Origin: Roseivirga sp. BDSF3-8
GTDB taxonomy: Bacteria; Bacteroidota; Bacteroidia; Cytophagales; Cyclobacteriaceae
Direction of reading: 5' to 3'
DNA length: 64,000 nt
Assembly (NCBI RefSeq): GCF_041449215.1
Contig: NZ_JBGNFV010000001.1
Location: forward strand, 4,295,001-4,359,000
In this document: one piece after another, positions 18,253 to 30,113 of the stretch
Layout: every line of letters begins with the position of its first letter
Numbering within the stretch: position 1 is the first letter of the stretch
The notes under the pieces: model-generated
The model's database searches: none
What the model was told of the DNA's origin: nothing
Seen by the model: only the letters and a program-made list of their open reading frames with translations
Program-made: the position numbers and the translations under genes

Positions 18253-19214
18253 GCAGCGCTGCTATTATCTTTAGAGGCTGCATTGAGTTTTTCCAGGTCT
18301 TCCTGGTCGAGGGTAAGGGCAGTGGCTTGGGTAAATGCGGCCAGATGGCTGCTTTTGGTGGCACTGGCAATAGGGGCGGTCACGAGTGGGGACTGTATCA
18401 ACCAGGCGAGGGCTACGCCCGCCTGAGTCACGCCGTGCTTTTGTGAGGTTTCATCCAGTGCCTTGAGTATGTTGAGGCCACGGTCATCGAGGTACTTTTT
18501 CACCATGCCACTACGGGCTTTGTTTTCCATGTCTTCTTTTTTGCGGTATTTACCGGTTAGGAATCCACTGGCCAGGGAAAAGTAGGTGATGACGGCGAGC
18601 CCTTCGTTTTTGCATATGTCTGCCACGCCTTTCTCATAGCCCTGGCGGTCATAGAGGTTGTACTCCGGCTGGAATACTTCGTAACGTGGCAGGTTATGCT
18701 TTTTGCTTGCCTCCAGGGAAGCTTTTAACCGCCCGGATGAAAGGTTTGAAGCACCGATGTAGCGGATTTTGCCTGCCTCTATCAGCTTCTGATAGGCGCC
18801 GAGTGTTTCCTCTACAGGTGTGCGGTCGTCATCCCAGTGGGTGAGGTACAAATCTATATGGTCGGTCTGTAAGCGCCTTAGTGAGTCATCGGCGGCCTTC
18901 AGTATGTGTTTTTCCGAAAGGTCTTTCTGTCCTTGTCCCATGTCAGAGCCTACTTTAGTGATAAGGGTGATCTCCTGCCTGTTTCCGCGGTCTTTCATCC
19001 ATTTGCCAATAAGGGTTTCGGACTCTCCGCCCTGATTGCCTTCTACCCACCGGGAGTAGACATCTGCAGTATCTATGGTATCGAACCCGGAGGCGGTCAC
19101 CTCATCCAGCATTTGGAATGAGGCTTTCTGGTCAAGTGTCCAGCCGAATACATTGCCTCCAAAAACGATGGGGGAGGTCTGCAGACTGGTATTTCCTAAT
19201 TTTCTTTTGTTCAT
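18249..19214 (-). CDS. Aldo/keto reductase
   Basis: An NADPH-dependent aldo/keto reductase of about 321 residues. I start it at MNKRKLGNT (19214), because the family begins there and the longer frame to 19256 adds residues without family character. Seen are the active-site Asp/Tyr in DTADVYSRW, the Lys in LITKVG, the GASN segment and a C-terminal cofactor region (PIASATKSSHL). It overlaps the secreted hydrolase by four bases, suggesting a common pathway acting on one compound in two compartments, though the compound is unknown. Confidence 0.92.
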   Translation of the reverse strand: MNKRKLGNTSLQTSPIVFGGNVFGWTLDQKASFQMLDEVTASGFDTIDTADVYSRWVEGNQGGESETLIGKWMKDRGNRQEITLITKVGSDMGQGQKDLSEKHILKAADDSLRRLQTDHIDLYLTHWDDDRTPVEETLGAYQKLIEAGKIRYIGASNLSSGRLKASLEASKKHNLPRYEVFQPEYNLYDRQGYEKGVADICKNEGLAVITYFSLASGFLTGKYRKKEDMENKARSGMVKKYLDDRGLNILKALDETSQKHGVTQAGVALAWLIQSPLVTAPIASATKSSHLAAFTQATALTLDQEDLEKLNAASKDNSSAA

Positions 19215-19280
19215 AATTAAAAATGAGTGTTTGGTTCCGGCAGCATTATCTGCCAAATCGGTTTTGCTGGCTATGCATAG

Positions 19281-20240
19281 TTAAAATATCGCTCCCTTCA
19301 CGGCTGCAGGCTTTTGGGGTAGCTCTTCTTCATCCATCATTTCTTTGAGGTTCTCTTCTATGGTGACACTGATAGCGGTAAGTGGGGTGTCGTCTATCCT
19401 GTTTTCAAACGGGTCTTCTGTACGTTCTCCGACGAGGTCCAGGGCGAGGAATACGAAGTTTATTACAAGGGCGATCACGATATTTATCCAGCCGAGTTCT
19501 TCCACAAAGGCAAAAGGGACGAGTGTGCCGTGCAGGTACACAAATACGCGGCTGAAGAAGCTGTAGGGACGTGGCAGGGGGGTGTTTTTTATCCGCTCGC
19601 TCATGCCCTGATGGTTGTTGAACTCTGTGAGGGTTGTACTCATCTGTACGTAGCGGAAGTCGGACAGCCACCCGCGCCGATATGCGTACTGGAGGCTCTC
19701 ACCTTGTAGCCGGTTGATGTGGTTGGGCGGATTGTTTCTTTCCAGGGTGTTCTCAAATTCTTCTTTAGACAGAAATGAAATGGTATCGTTATAGTCATTT
19801 GGCTCGCGTATGAGCTCCTCCACGCCATTTTCATTATAGGCGTGCTTCTGGCGCAAGAAGACTCTTAGGGCATGGACAAACGCTATGTGACGGCAGATCA
19901 TTTGCCTTTTCCATTTATTGAGGTCGTTCTTTTCGCTCTCTACTTCGGTCATAGGCAGGGTGAGCACTTCACGCCCCCATGCGCGGCTATAGTTTACCAG
20001 CAGCCCCCATATTTTACGGGCTTCCCACCATCGGTCGTAGGCGTTGTTGTTTTTAAAACCTAGGTAGATGGCAAGGGCCGTACTAAGTGTGGCCAGGCCA
20101 TTAAAGGGGATGGTAAGCCAGAACAGCCCGTACACTTTATGAAGTACAAAAACCCCCAGGGAAAGAAGGAGGAAGTAAAGCATGGGCTTCCATGTATAGT
20201 GCAGGATATGTCTCCACCTGAGGTTACGTGCTACGATCAT
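19281..20240 (-). CDS. Bestrophin-like channel family membrane protein
   Basis: A 319-residue membrane protein of the bestrophin/UPF0187 family. The N-terminal RNLRWRHILHYTWKPMLYF, the GFKNNNAYDRWWEARKIWG motif and the C-terminal GWINIVIALVINFVFLALD and EDPFENRIDDTP segments are characteristic. Bacterial homologues form pentameric ion channels in the inner membrane. It stands upstream of the reductase/hydrolase pair in the same direction, 66 bases away, possibly by chance. Confidence 0.9.
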   Translation of the reverse strand: MIVARNLRWRHILHYTWKPMLYFLLLSLGVFVLHKVYGLFWLTIPFNGLATLSTALAIYLGFKNNNAYDRWWEARKIWGLLVNYSRAWGREVLTLPMTEVESEKNDLNKWKRQMICRHIAFVHALRVFLRQKHAYNENGVEELIREPNDYNDTISFLSKEEFENTLERNNPPNHINRLQGESLQYAYRRGWLSDFRYVQMSTTLTEFNNHQGMSERIKNTPLPRPYSFFSRVFVYLHGTLVPFAFVEELGWINIVIALVINFVFLALDLVGERTEDPFENRIDDTPLTAISVTIEENLKEMMDEEELPQKPAAVKGAIF

Positions 20241-20707
20241 GCAAAAAAGAGGTAGTAAGTGATTAAAAAAAATAAAGGGAAACCTGACGATAGCCTATGG
20301 CCTAACAGAGGTTTTGCCACCTGCAGGCTCCGGACTCTCTTCTATAACAGGATTAGCGGTGAAGGTTCTCATTTTCTATCGTCTCCCCTGGATATTCCCT
20401 ATGGCTGGTAGGTGGCTGATACTTACATGCCTCTACGGAAAACTCTACTTATCAGGTGCATAAGGTGGCGGAGTTAACATGGTCTCTCATGGTGTCTTAA
20501 CCTGAGGGGGCTGCCTTCATGAAAGGGCATGCAGGCTTAAGGGTGATGACTGTGCTGTGGTTGGGGGCAGGTGGGGTGCTGGGTCAGTTATTCAAAATTC
20601 CATCCCTGAATTATGACTGCCCGGGCAAAAATGATATATTTTGCCTGCCCGGAATGGGTCGCCCTGAATGGGAAATGATAGCGATAACTTAATCTTACTT
20701 TTTGAAT
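20241..20707. other. 467-base gap with no recognisable feature
   Basis: No coding frame, repeat or strong hairpin was found between the divergent bestrophin and ankyrin genes. It presumably holds both promoters. Confidence 0.45.
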
Positions 20708-21172
20708 ATGTCCGAATTATTCGAAGCCTGCCGTAACGGTGATGTGGAGTATATCAGATCTGCCTATGAAAAAAATCCTGAAGTTGTTAATCAGAAAGAT
20801 GAGCGGGGCTTTCCGCTTCTGGTGATGGCGGTGTATACCGGCCGGAAGGAGGTAGCGGAGTTTCTGATCTCTCATGGGGCTGATATCAATGGCCGGGATA
20901 TGGCAGGCAATACGCCTCTTATGGGGTCGGTTTTTAAAGGGAATAAGGACATGATTGCATGGCTGCTCCAAAACGGGGCTGATGTGCATGCCCGAAATTA
21001 TACCATGGCTACGGCTCTTACCTTTGCTGCGGGCTATGCGAATGGCGAAGTGGTGAAAATGCTGCTGGAAGCAGGTGCGGAAAAGGGTGTGGAAGATAAC
21101 AATGGGATGAAGCCTATAGACCACGCGAGAAAACAACAAAATGAGGAGGCTGTAGCAGCCCTGGAGGGCTGA
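20708..21172 (+). CDS. Small ankyrin-repeat protein
   Basis: A 154-residue protein made of about four ankyrin repeats (RGFPLLVMAVYTGRKEVAEFLISHGADIN, then AGNTPLMGSVFKGNKDM and later repeats). It has no signal peptide, so it is probably a cytoplasmic protein-binding module. I choose the ATG at 20708 (MSELFEACRNGD); a TTG two codons earlier is also in frame. It ends at a bidirectional terminator shared with the convergent RtcB-like gene. Confidence 0.9.
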   Translation: MSELFEACRNGDVEYIRSAYEKNPEVVNQKDERGFPLLVMAVYTGRKEVAEFLISHGADINGRDMAGNTPLMGSVFKGNKDMIAWLLQNGADVHARNYTMATALTFAAGYANGEVVKMLLEAGAEKGVEDNNGMKPIDHARKQQNEEAVAALEG

Positions 21173-21194
21173 TGACTCCTAGGTGATATATAGT

Positions 21195-21229
21195 AACCCC
21201 CTCGGCTGATTAATGGCGAGGGGGTTTGT
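21195..21229. terminator. Bidirectional terminator between ankyrin and RtcB-like genes
   Basis: AACCCCCTCG pairs perfectly with CGAGGGGGTT, and the plus strand continues TTTGTTTT. It serves both convergent genes. Confidence 0.8.
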
Positions 21230-21235
21230 TTTGGT

Positions 21236-22159
21236 CTATATCTGGCCGAGGTAGGCAATGGGGCTGAACCGCTGCACTACCTCTACCAGCTCATCTATCA
21301 GCGACAGGCACTGGTCCAGGTCGCGATAGCAGTAGGGCGCGTCTGTCTTGATGGAGTCATTGCTGATCTCCTCCGGGATATAGATTCGTTCCCTCATTTG
21401 CCTGTAATCATAGCTCCTGGCCAGCCCTTTGGCCTCTGAGCGTGACATGGTGCGTCCTGTGCCGTGGCACATGGAGTGAAAGACATCTTCTACTGTGATC
21501 TTACCGCGCAGGGTGACGATGTCCCCTGTCATATGAGAGGGGACCACTGTCATTTCACCGGGCTGTAGTCTGGAGGCGCCTTTTCGAATGATGACGCCAT
21601 CATCGATCACTTCAAAGTGATTGTGGTCCTTGTCCAGCATCAGTTCGGTTTTGCCAAAGTGCTTTTCGACCACTTTTAATACAGCTTTACGATTTTGAGA
21701 GGCCCACTCACAGACTGAAGCAAAGGTGCTGTCAAAAGCTTCCCTTTGATCCACGAGGTGATCTACAAGCTTCGACTCATTGCGCGACCCTGTATGTATG
21801 AGAAAATACAGGCTGTCTTCATCATAGGGCCTTATGGCATCGAGAAAATGATTGCCTGAGCCCAGGTCGCCAAGCTTGCCTTTGTTCCTTTTCAGGTCCC
21901 GGTACACAGCGTCCCATGCCCTGGGGTCAAAGTCCTCAGGGGCAACAGAGGATCTGGCCAGCAGCATGCCGCAACCACAGTCTGAGACGGCAAACCTGCG
22001 CCAATCGGGCTGGCTGGTCTTCACGACGGTGCCTGTAGGCAATGGTGACTTACCGGAGCACGCATCGGGAAAGAATACGATCTCATCCGCTTTCAGGCCT
22101 GGTGGTATCCAGCTATATAATTTATGCAGGGGTTCTGCTGAATAGTTATGGATTTTCAT
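21236..22159 (-). CDS. Short RtcB-family RNA ligase homologue
   Basis: A 307-residue member of the RtcB family, which joins RNA ends carrying 3'-phosphate (or 2',3'-cyclic phosphate) and 5'-OH using GTP and Mn2+. Metal and nucleotide residues are retained: Asp60 and Cys63 in SDCGCGM, His104 in GSGNHF, His122 in IHTGSR, His179/His181 in DKDHNHF, and the GMP-accepting histidine equivalent His232 in HGTGRTMSR. It is about 100 residues shorter than E. coli RtcB (roughly 408). No archease or RtcA gene is adjacent. It belongs to the short RtcB-like subgroup, so RNA repair is inferred rather than proven. Confidence 0.85.
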   Translation of the reverse strand: MKIHNYSAEPLHKLYSWIPPGLKADEIVFFPDACSGKSPLPTGTVVKTSQPDWRRFAVSDCGCGMLLARSSVAPEDFDPRAWDAVYRDLKRNKGKLGDLGSGNHFLDAIRPYDEDSLYFLIHTGSRNESKLVDHLVDQREAFDSTFASVCEWASQNRKAVLKVVEKHFGKTELMLDKDHNHFEVIDDGVIIRKGASRLQPGEMTVVPSHMTGDIVTLRGKITVEDVFHSMCHGTGRTMSRSEAKGLARSYDYRQMRERIYIPEEISNDSIKTDAPYCYRDLDQCLSLIDELVEVVQRFSPIAYLGQI

Positions 22160-22338
22160 ATAATACTACGTTTAGAAAAGACAATACAATGCCAGTTACC
22201 CGCGTGGCGGGTATGGATTACTGTATGATGCAGGTACGTAGATTACATGATTTCAGCATTTAATAGATTTTGGGATGCACAAAGGTATGTATAATGTTCG
22301 GTTTTAGGGGTATATGGGTGAGGGAGTAAATAATAATC

Positions 22339-22770
22339 TTTCTGCTATGCGCTGCAAGTCGCGATGAATCGCGCCTCTACAGGGTGGATGACGAACTATG
22401 GCCTACTAGGACAGCACCAATCTTCACTAATTCTGTTATTCAATGATTCACCATTCTCTCATTCAAAATTCACTCATTAGCCACTTTTCTGCTATGCGCT
22501 GCAAGGCGCGATGAATGGCGCCTCTACAGGGTGGATGACGAACTATGGCCTACTAGGACAGCACCAATCTTCACTAATTCTGTTATTCAATGATTCACCA
22601 TTCTCTTATTCAAAATTCACTCATTAGCCACCTTTCTGCTATGCGCTGCAAGTCGCGATGAATCGCGCCTCTACGGGGTGGATGGGGGACTAGAGGCTAC
22701 TACAATAGCCGTCGTTATTCAATTATTCTGTGACTCAATTACTCTATTATTCAATTACTCTGTAATTATC
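22339..22770. repeat. 147-base tandem triplication carrying family-B repeats
   Basis: Copies begin at 22339, 22486 and 22633, each with TTTCTGCTATGCGCTGCAAG and a family-B core. The first two are nearly identical over all 147 bases, including TTCAATGATTCACCATTCTC. The third keeps about 50 bases and then diverges. The block fills the gap between the RtcB-like and sulfide:quinone reductase-like genes and holds no gene. Confidence 0.9.
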
Positions 22771-22773
22771 TTT

Positions 22774-24036
22774 TCAGACTTCTTTTCCTTTCATCATCTT
22801 GTTCCAATAGAGGTAGGGGAGGCCGTATTTTTTGAGCATCCATAGGCGCCAGTGTTCCTTACTGCTGTCGAATATGAGCAATTGCTTAAGCTTGGGATCG
22901 GGGGTGAACTTCTGATTGTAGTCGAACTCTGCCAGGGCCATTTTACGATAGCCTGTTACGAGGGGGCATGATGAATAGCCATTGTAGTGTTTGCTGCCTA
23001 TCTTTTTGTCTTGGATAAGGTGCATGATATTATCCACCACTACGGGCATCTGCTTGCGAATGGCGGCGCCTGTTTTGGCGGTAGGGAGGGCAGCGACATC
23101 TCCGAGGCTGAAGATGTTGGGGTAGCGTTTATGCTGCAAGGTTTGTGTGTCTACGTCTACCCATCCGGCTTCATTGACGAGGGGTGACTCACGAATGAAC
23201 CGGGGGGCTGCCTGTGGCGGGGCGAGGTGCAGCATATCGAAGGGCACCCGGATGGTATTGGCACCTTCAGAGGAGAGTACTTCGCCGAGGTCGTTATTCT
23301 CTGTGATGGTGCACTGATTTTCGCCCGGTTTCACATACTTAAAGGTGGCGATACGGTTGGCGCCGTCAATTTTCACAGGGGCATAGAAGGGCCTGAAGTG
23401 TATGCCGTAGCGGTTGATTACCTGGTGCAGGGTGGCGGCAATCTCCTTCACACCAAATATGACGGCGCCCGGGGTGGCAAAGATGACATTTGCGTCAATC
23501 TTATGTTTTCTGAAGTAATCGGCTGCCAGGTAGGCGATCTTCTGCGGTGCCCCGCCACACTTGATAGGGGTGGTGGGCTGGGTGAAGATGGCATTGCCTC
23601 CCCTGAAGTTTTTAAGTACCTCATAGGTGTGCAGGGGGTCGGTGTAGTTACTGCATACCACGCCTTTGCCAAGGGACTCTGCCAGGCCCTCTATGAGCGA
23701 AGGCTCCATGACCAGGCCGGGGCATACGACCAGGTAATCATAGGTAAGGTTACCACTGGCATGGGTATGTACCGAGTTGTTTTCAGGGTCAAAAGAATCT
23801 GCGTGGTCCTTTATCCAGTCAGCCCCTTTTGGCATGACTTCTGCCATAGGGCGCCGCGTCTTTTGGTAATCGTAGGTACCTGCCCCCACGAGGGTCCAGG
23901 CAGGTTGATAGTAGTGCGTGTCCGAAGGTTCAATGATGGCTATGTCAAGGGATTTGTCCTTGTTGAGCATAGTAGCTGCCGTCATGATGCCGGCGGTACC
24001 TCCTCCTATGATGAGTATTTGATAGTGTGATTTCAT
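22774..24036 (-). CDS. Sulfide:quinone oxidoreductase-like flavoprotein
   Basis: A 420-residue FAD enzyme. The dinucleotide motif IIGGGTAGI is at 9-17, and two cysteines sit where the type II sulfide:quinone reductases have their redox pair: Cys160 in PTTPIKCGGAPQK and Cys357 in GYSSCPLVTGY. A C-terminal amphipathic region (HWRLWMLKKYGLPYLYW) fits membrane attachment. It probably oxidises sulfide at the membrane, passing electrons to quinone and forming persulfide. It stands alone; no persulfide dioxygenase or rhodanese is nearby. Confidence 0.88.
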   Translation of the reverse strand: MKSHYQILIIGGGTAGIMTAATMLNKDKSLDIAIIEPSDTHYYQPAWTLVGAGTYDYQKTRRPMAEVMPKGADWIKDHADSFDPENNSVHTHASGNLTYDYLVVCPGLVMEPSLIEGLAESLGKGVVCSNYTDPLHTYEVLKNFRGGNAIFTQPTTPIKCGGAPQKIAYLAADYFRKHKIDANVIFATPGAVIFGVKEIAATLHQVINRYGIHFRPFYAPVKIDGANRIATFKYVKPGENQCTITENNDLGEVLSSEGANTIRVPFDMLHLAPPQAAPRFIRESPLVNEAGWVDVDTQTLQHKRYPNIFSLGDVAALPTAKTGAAIRKQMPVVVDNIMHLIQDKKIGSKHYNGYSSCPLVTGYRKMALAEFDYNQKFTPDPKLKQLLIFDSSKEHWRLWMLKKYGLPYLYWNKMMKGKEV

Positions 24037-24462
24037 TTATGAGTCCATGTTAGGTTTGCATACCTAAGGTACCTGGCCTCAGGCAGAAAAAGTGTAACAG
24101 ATGTTACGTTAGCCCAAGAGGAATGAATAAGGGGTACTCCGGACCGCTATTGGTAAAGGGAAAAATGTGACAGGGAGGCTCTTATTTAAAGCTGTTCCGG
24201 CTTTTCGCCAGGCAGTCAATTATTGTTTTATTTACTCCCATGTTCAGGCTATTTCTCATGGCTGCCCCTTTGTGTGAATTAAATACGATTTGTAGGATTT
24301 TAACCAAACTTAAATGCTTTGGTGCCGGTTATTTATACGAGCCCTGTTTTGCGTAATAGATGACCGGGCTTTATGAGTATTTATCTCTGGAGCTGTAATA
24401 TTTAAATTCGCTATTTAGCCTTATTCCATTTCCGGATCATTTACCTTTGAATTTATTTTATT
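24037..24462. other. 426-base divergent promoter region
   Basis: This gap separates the divergent sulfide:quinone reductase-like and desaturase genes. No gene or repeat was recognised; it becomes AT-rich towards the desaturase start. Confidence 0.4.
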
Positions 24463-25575
24463 ATGGCCTTAACAAATATCCGGTTTAAGCGACCGGCCGC
24501 TGATGGATTTTCCAAGACCCTCCGTAATCGCGTCAATCATTATTTTTCAGATAACCTGATCAGTAAGAACGGTAATGCTAACATGGTGACGAAGACTGTC
24601 TTCATCATGTCTTTATACCTTGTTCCTATTTTTATTTTATATACGGGGCTTATAGAAAGTGCCTGGCTTATCTTCGCTTTGTATATGATAAGCGGTATAG
24701 GTATGGCCGGGGTGGGGATGAATGTGATGCACGATGCGATTCATGGCAGCTATACCAAAAGCTCTCAAAAAAACAGGTGGCTGGGTTATACTATGAACCT
24801 GATAGGGGCTAATGCTACGGTATGGAAGATTCAGCATAATGTATTGCACCATACCTACACGAATATTGAGGGGCATGATGATGACATTAACCCGCCGTGG
24901 TTTCTCAGGTTTTCACCAAACAGCCGCTGGAATGCTATACATAAATACCAGCATCTTTATACCTGGTTCTTTTATGGACTATCCACTATTTCCTGGATCA
25001 CGAGCAAAGACTTTGTGAGGTTAACAAGGTATAAAAAGCTGGGCTTTGTGAAAGGTAAAAATGCCTATAGAAACACGTTGATCAAGGTTATTGGCTGGAA
25101 AGCTCTTTACTTTTTCTACACGCTCATATTACCTATCATTTTGCTGCCTGTATCTCCTCTTGTGGTGATCGGTGCTTTTCTCACCATGCATTTTATGACG
25201 GGCCTTATCATAAGTGTGGTTTTTCAGACTGCTCACGTTATGCCGGAAACTGAATTTAATATGCCCGATCATAATGATACGATTAGTGAGGAATGGCTGG
25301 CCCACCAGGTAAGGACTACGGCTAACTATTGCCCGAGAAGTAAGGTGTTTTCGTGGCTCATCGGCGGGCTTAATTACCAGATAGAGCACCATCTGTTTCC
25401 TAATATCTGCCATGTGCACTATGAAAAGATCTCACAGATAGTCAGGACTACGGCAGAGGAATTTGACATTCCTTACCAGTCTTATCAGAGTTTTGGTGCT
25501 GCGCTGAAGCAGCACTACAGGATGTTGCGGGTGCTGGGGAATGCACGGGCTAATTCACTATCAATGAATAACTAA
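24463..25575 (+). CDS. Membrane fatty acid desaturase (front-end type acyl-CoA/lipid desaturase)
   Basis: A 370-residue di-iron membrane desaturase. It has the three histidine boxes: HDAIH at 90-94, HNVLHH at 125-130, and QIEHH near 305, where the leading Gln replaces His as in front-end (delta-5/6) and related desaturases. Four or so membrane segments lie between. It inserts a double bond in membrane lipid acyl chains, using oxygen. The small gene at 25583 follows after 7 bases and is probably co-transcribed. Confidence 0.92.
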   Translation: MALTNIRFKRPAADGFSKTLRNRVNHYFSDNLISKNGNANMVTKTVFIMSLYLVPIFILYTGLIESAWLIFALYMISGIGMAGVGMNVMHDAIHGSYTKSSQKNRWLGYTMNLIGANATVWKIQHNVLHHTYTNIEGHDDDINPPWFLRFSPNSRWNAIHKYQHLYTWFFYGLSTISWITSKDFVRLTRYKKLGFVKGKNAYRNTLIKVIGWKALYFFYTLILPIILLPVSPLVVIGAFLTMHFMTGLIISVVFQTAHVMPETEFNMPDHNDTISEEWLAHQVRTTANYCPRSKVFSWLIGGLNYQIEHHLFPNICHVHYEKISQIVRTTAEEFDIPYQSYQSFGAALKQHYRMLRVLGNARANSLSMNN

Positions 25576-25582
25576 ATACCAT

Positions 25583-25768
25583 ATGAAAATAATTAGAAGC
25601 TGGAGAGAGATAAAGGTCATGATGAAGTACCACTTTCCTGTTCTTACGGAAAACGATTTTATTATTGAAAATGATGATAGGGAAGGTATGCTTACGAATC
25701 TGGCGATGAAGCTACGTAAAAGCCGGCCGGACCTGGATAGGGTTATGGCTGATCTGCAGCGCTTTTAA
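25583..25768 (+). CDS. Small CsbD-like protein
   Basis: A 61-residue charged protein. The pattern SWREIKVMMKYHFPVLTENDF ... LAMKLRKSRPDLDRVMADL resembles the short CsbD-like stress proteins of Bacteroidota (recalled pattern; the match is weak). It lies 7 bases after the desaturase, so the two are likely expressed together. No specific function can be stated. Confidence 0.65.
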   Translation: MKIIRSWREIKVMMKYHFPVLTENDFIIENDDREGMLTNLAMKLRKSRPDLDRVMADLQRF

Positions 25769-25807
25769 ACGACCTTTCTATAATCCTGAGATAGGGGTAT
25801 GATATAG

Positions 25808-25843
25808 AAAAAGCCACCTCCCATCACGGGAAAGTGGCCTTTA
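25808..25843. terminator. Terminator between CsbD-like and GH97 genes
   Basis: AAAAGCCAC and GTGGCCTTT pair with one mismatch around an 18-base loop, between two convergent genes. The A-run on one side and T-rich tail on the other allow use from both strands. Confidence 0.55.
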
Positions 25844-25899
25844 ACAGCTTTTTCAGCATGAATGGCTAAGGGACAATTAACCATTCCACTAACGATACA

Positions 25900-28471
<2,572 letters not shown>

Positions 28472-30106
28472 ATGAAGAAACTATTCCCACCTATTCTGCT
28501 AGTTGTTGCCGGCATGCTACTCATGGGTCTGTCTTTTTTTGAAACCGGAAAATCGGGTAAGATCGATATGGAGATCGTTAAAACCCCGATCGTAATGCCG
28601 GCTGCCCATAAAGTATATGGTAACCCCGAAGCCCTTGGCGGTAAATACTATTTGTTTAAATCGAAGATCACGAATAACCGGAGCAACGCTCTTGAAGATG
28701 TGGTCATAAGGTACAGGATACCTGGCCTGGTAGAATGGACTGAACTGGAGACAGTGGGTGAAATGCTGCCGGGGCAGAGTGCCGTGGTTACGTGCTACCC
28801 TAAATTCGAAAAGAATGTAACGGAAAAAACCACCGAGTCTATTGAAACGGCTGAAATAGAAATAGACTGGAGAGGAGCCTCTGACGATGATCTGATAGAA
28901 GAATCATTCTCATTCAAAATGCTGAGCCGAAATGACTTTGCCTATACCAGCATACCTTCTGACGAAGTAGCGGGATGGAGTGATATGTTTGACAATGATG
29001 AATTGGTAGCCTGCTTTGTTACTCCAAGTGACCCTGTAGTAAAATATTACACCCAGATCATTCAGGAGAAAGTATTGAAAGGAGAAGCGGCAGGCATATC
29101 CCAAAACCCGGAAATGGCCGTGAAGTTTATGATGGGGCTATATGATGCCACTCTTATGTCTCATATGGTATACTCCAGTACAAAGGGTATCCCCCAGTCG
29201 CTGGACGATGTGCAGACCATGGTGCAGCATGTGAGGCTCCCGCGTGAGGTAATTACGGGTAATACGGGCCTGTGTATAGAGCTTAGCACCCTTTATGCGA
29301 GTGTGATGTCTGCAGCAGGAATTGACCCGGTCATTTTTATGATACCCGGTCATGCTTATCCGGGCTTTAGAATGAACGGACAGTATTATGCGATAGAGGC
29401 TACCGGTATCGGGGGGGAAGGCTTAGGGAATATAGCTAATAGCCAGGAAGCTCTTAAGGCGGGTATGAAGCAACTGGATGAGTTTATCAAAATGACTCAA
29501 ATGGGGGACCCACGGTACAACCTTGTGGATATTCATGGTGTAAATAGCCAGGGGGTTACAAGCATGGATCTGGCCGATAACGATTTTTTGAGGAAGAAAG
29601 TAGACGATATTGCCAAGAACTTTTCCACCTCCCGGGAGGCTAACCGGTATACTGTATCTAATACCACGCCTAATAGTACCAGTAGCCGCAGACCTTCTGA
29701 TACCAGTAGTAGTACGGCCAGATACCCCGGCCCTTTATCTTTTACTATACCGTCTGGCTGGCAGACGTACTCACGCCCTTCTCCGCAAATGCCCGTGCTG
29801 ACTGCCCAGGTGGCCTCTCCCGACATGATGGCAAATGTGTCAGTTTTCGATATACCTGCGAGCGACCCCGGCTCTGCTATGAATGTGCTCAACCAATACT
29901 TCTACAACTTGGGAATGGAGCTTCAGTACAGCGACGAGGGAGGGTACATAGCCGGCAAGACGTATAGCACAAACGGTACGTTTACCTGGAAAGGAAAGAT
30001 GGCTCCGATACAGGGAGGCTACAGGTTTGTGGCGGTAGGAGCTAATGACATGGTATATAGCCAATACAGCGGCATGATCAACCGGGTATTTAACAGTATT
30101 AAATAA
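28472..30106 (+). CDS. Secreted or membrane-anchored transglutaminase-like protein
   Basis: A 544-residue protein. The N-terminus (PPILLVVAGMLLMGLSFF) is a signal peptide or anchor. A transglutaminase-like papain-fold core lies around 190-320, with Cys268 in NTGLCIELSTL, His294 in IPGHAYPGF and an acidic residue Glu309 in YAIEATG as the likely triad. A Ser/Thr-rich linker (about 395-425) separates it from a C-terminal domain of roughly 115 residues of unknown type. The function could be proteolysis, cross-linking or amidase activity. It forms an operon with the 203-residue gene 7 bases downstream. Confidence 0.8.
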   Translation: MKKLFPPILLVVAGMLLMGLSFFETGKSGKIDMEIVKTPIVMPAAHKVYGNPEALGGKYYLFKSKITNNRSNALEDVVIRYRIPGLVEWTELETVGEMLPGQSAVVTCYPKFEKNVTEKTTESIETAEIEIDWRGASDDDLIEESFSFKMLSRNDFAYTSIPSDEVAGWSDMFDNDELVACFVTPSDPVVKYYTQIIQEKVLKGEAAGISQNPEMAVKFMMGLYDATLMSHMVYSSTKGIPQSLDDVQTMVQHVRLPREVITGNTGLCIELSTLYASVMSAAGIDPVIFMIPGHAYPGFRMNGQYYAIEATGIGGEGLGNIANSQEALKAGMKQLDEFIKMTQMGDPRYNLVDIHGVNSQGVTSMDLADNDFLRKKVDDIAKNFSTSREANRYTVSNTTPNSTSSRRPSDTSSSTARYPGPLSFTIPSGWQTYSRPSPQMPVLTAQVASPDMMANVSVFDIPASDPGSAMNVLNQYFYNLGMELQYSDEGGYIAGKTYSTNGTFTWKGKMAPIQGGYRFVAVGANDMVYSQYSGMINRVFNSIK

Positions 30107-30113
30107 AACAGAC

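Noticed and set aside
22339-22770. Possible CRISPR array because of regular repeats
   Set aside because: The period is 147 bases and the supposed spacers are themselves repeated; no cas genes are near.
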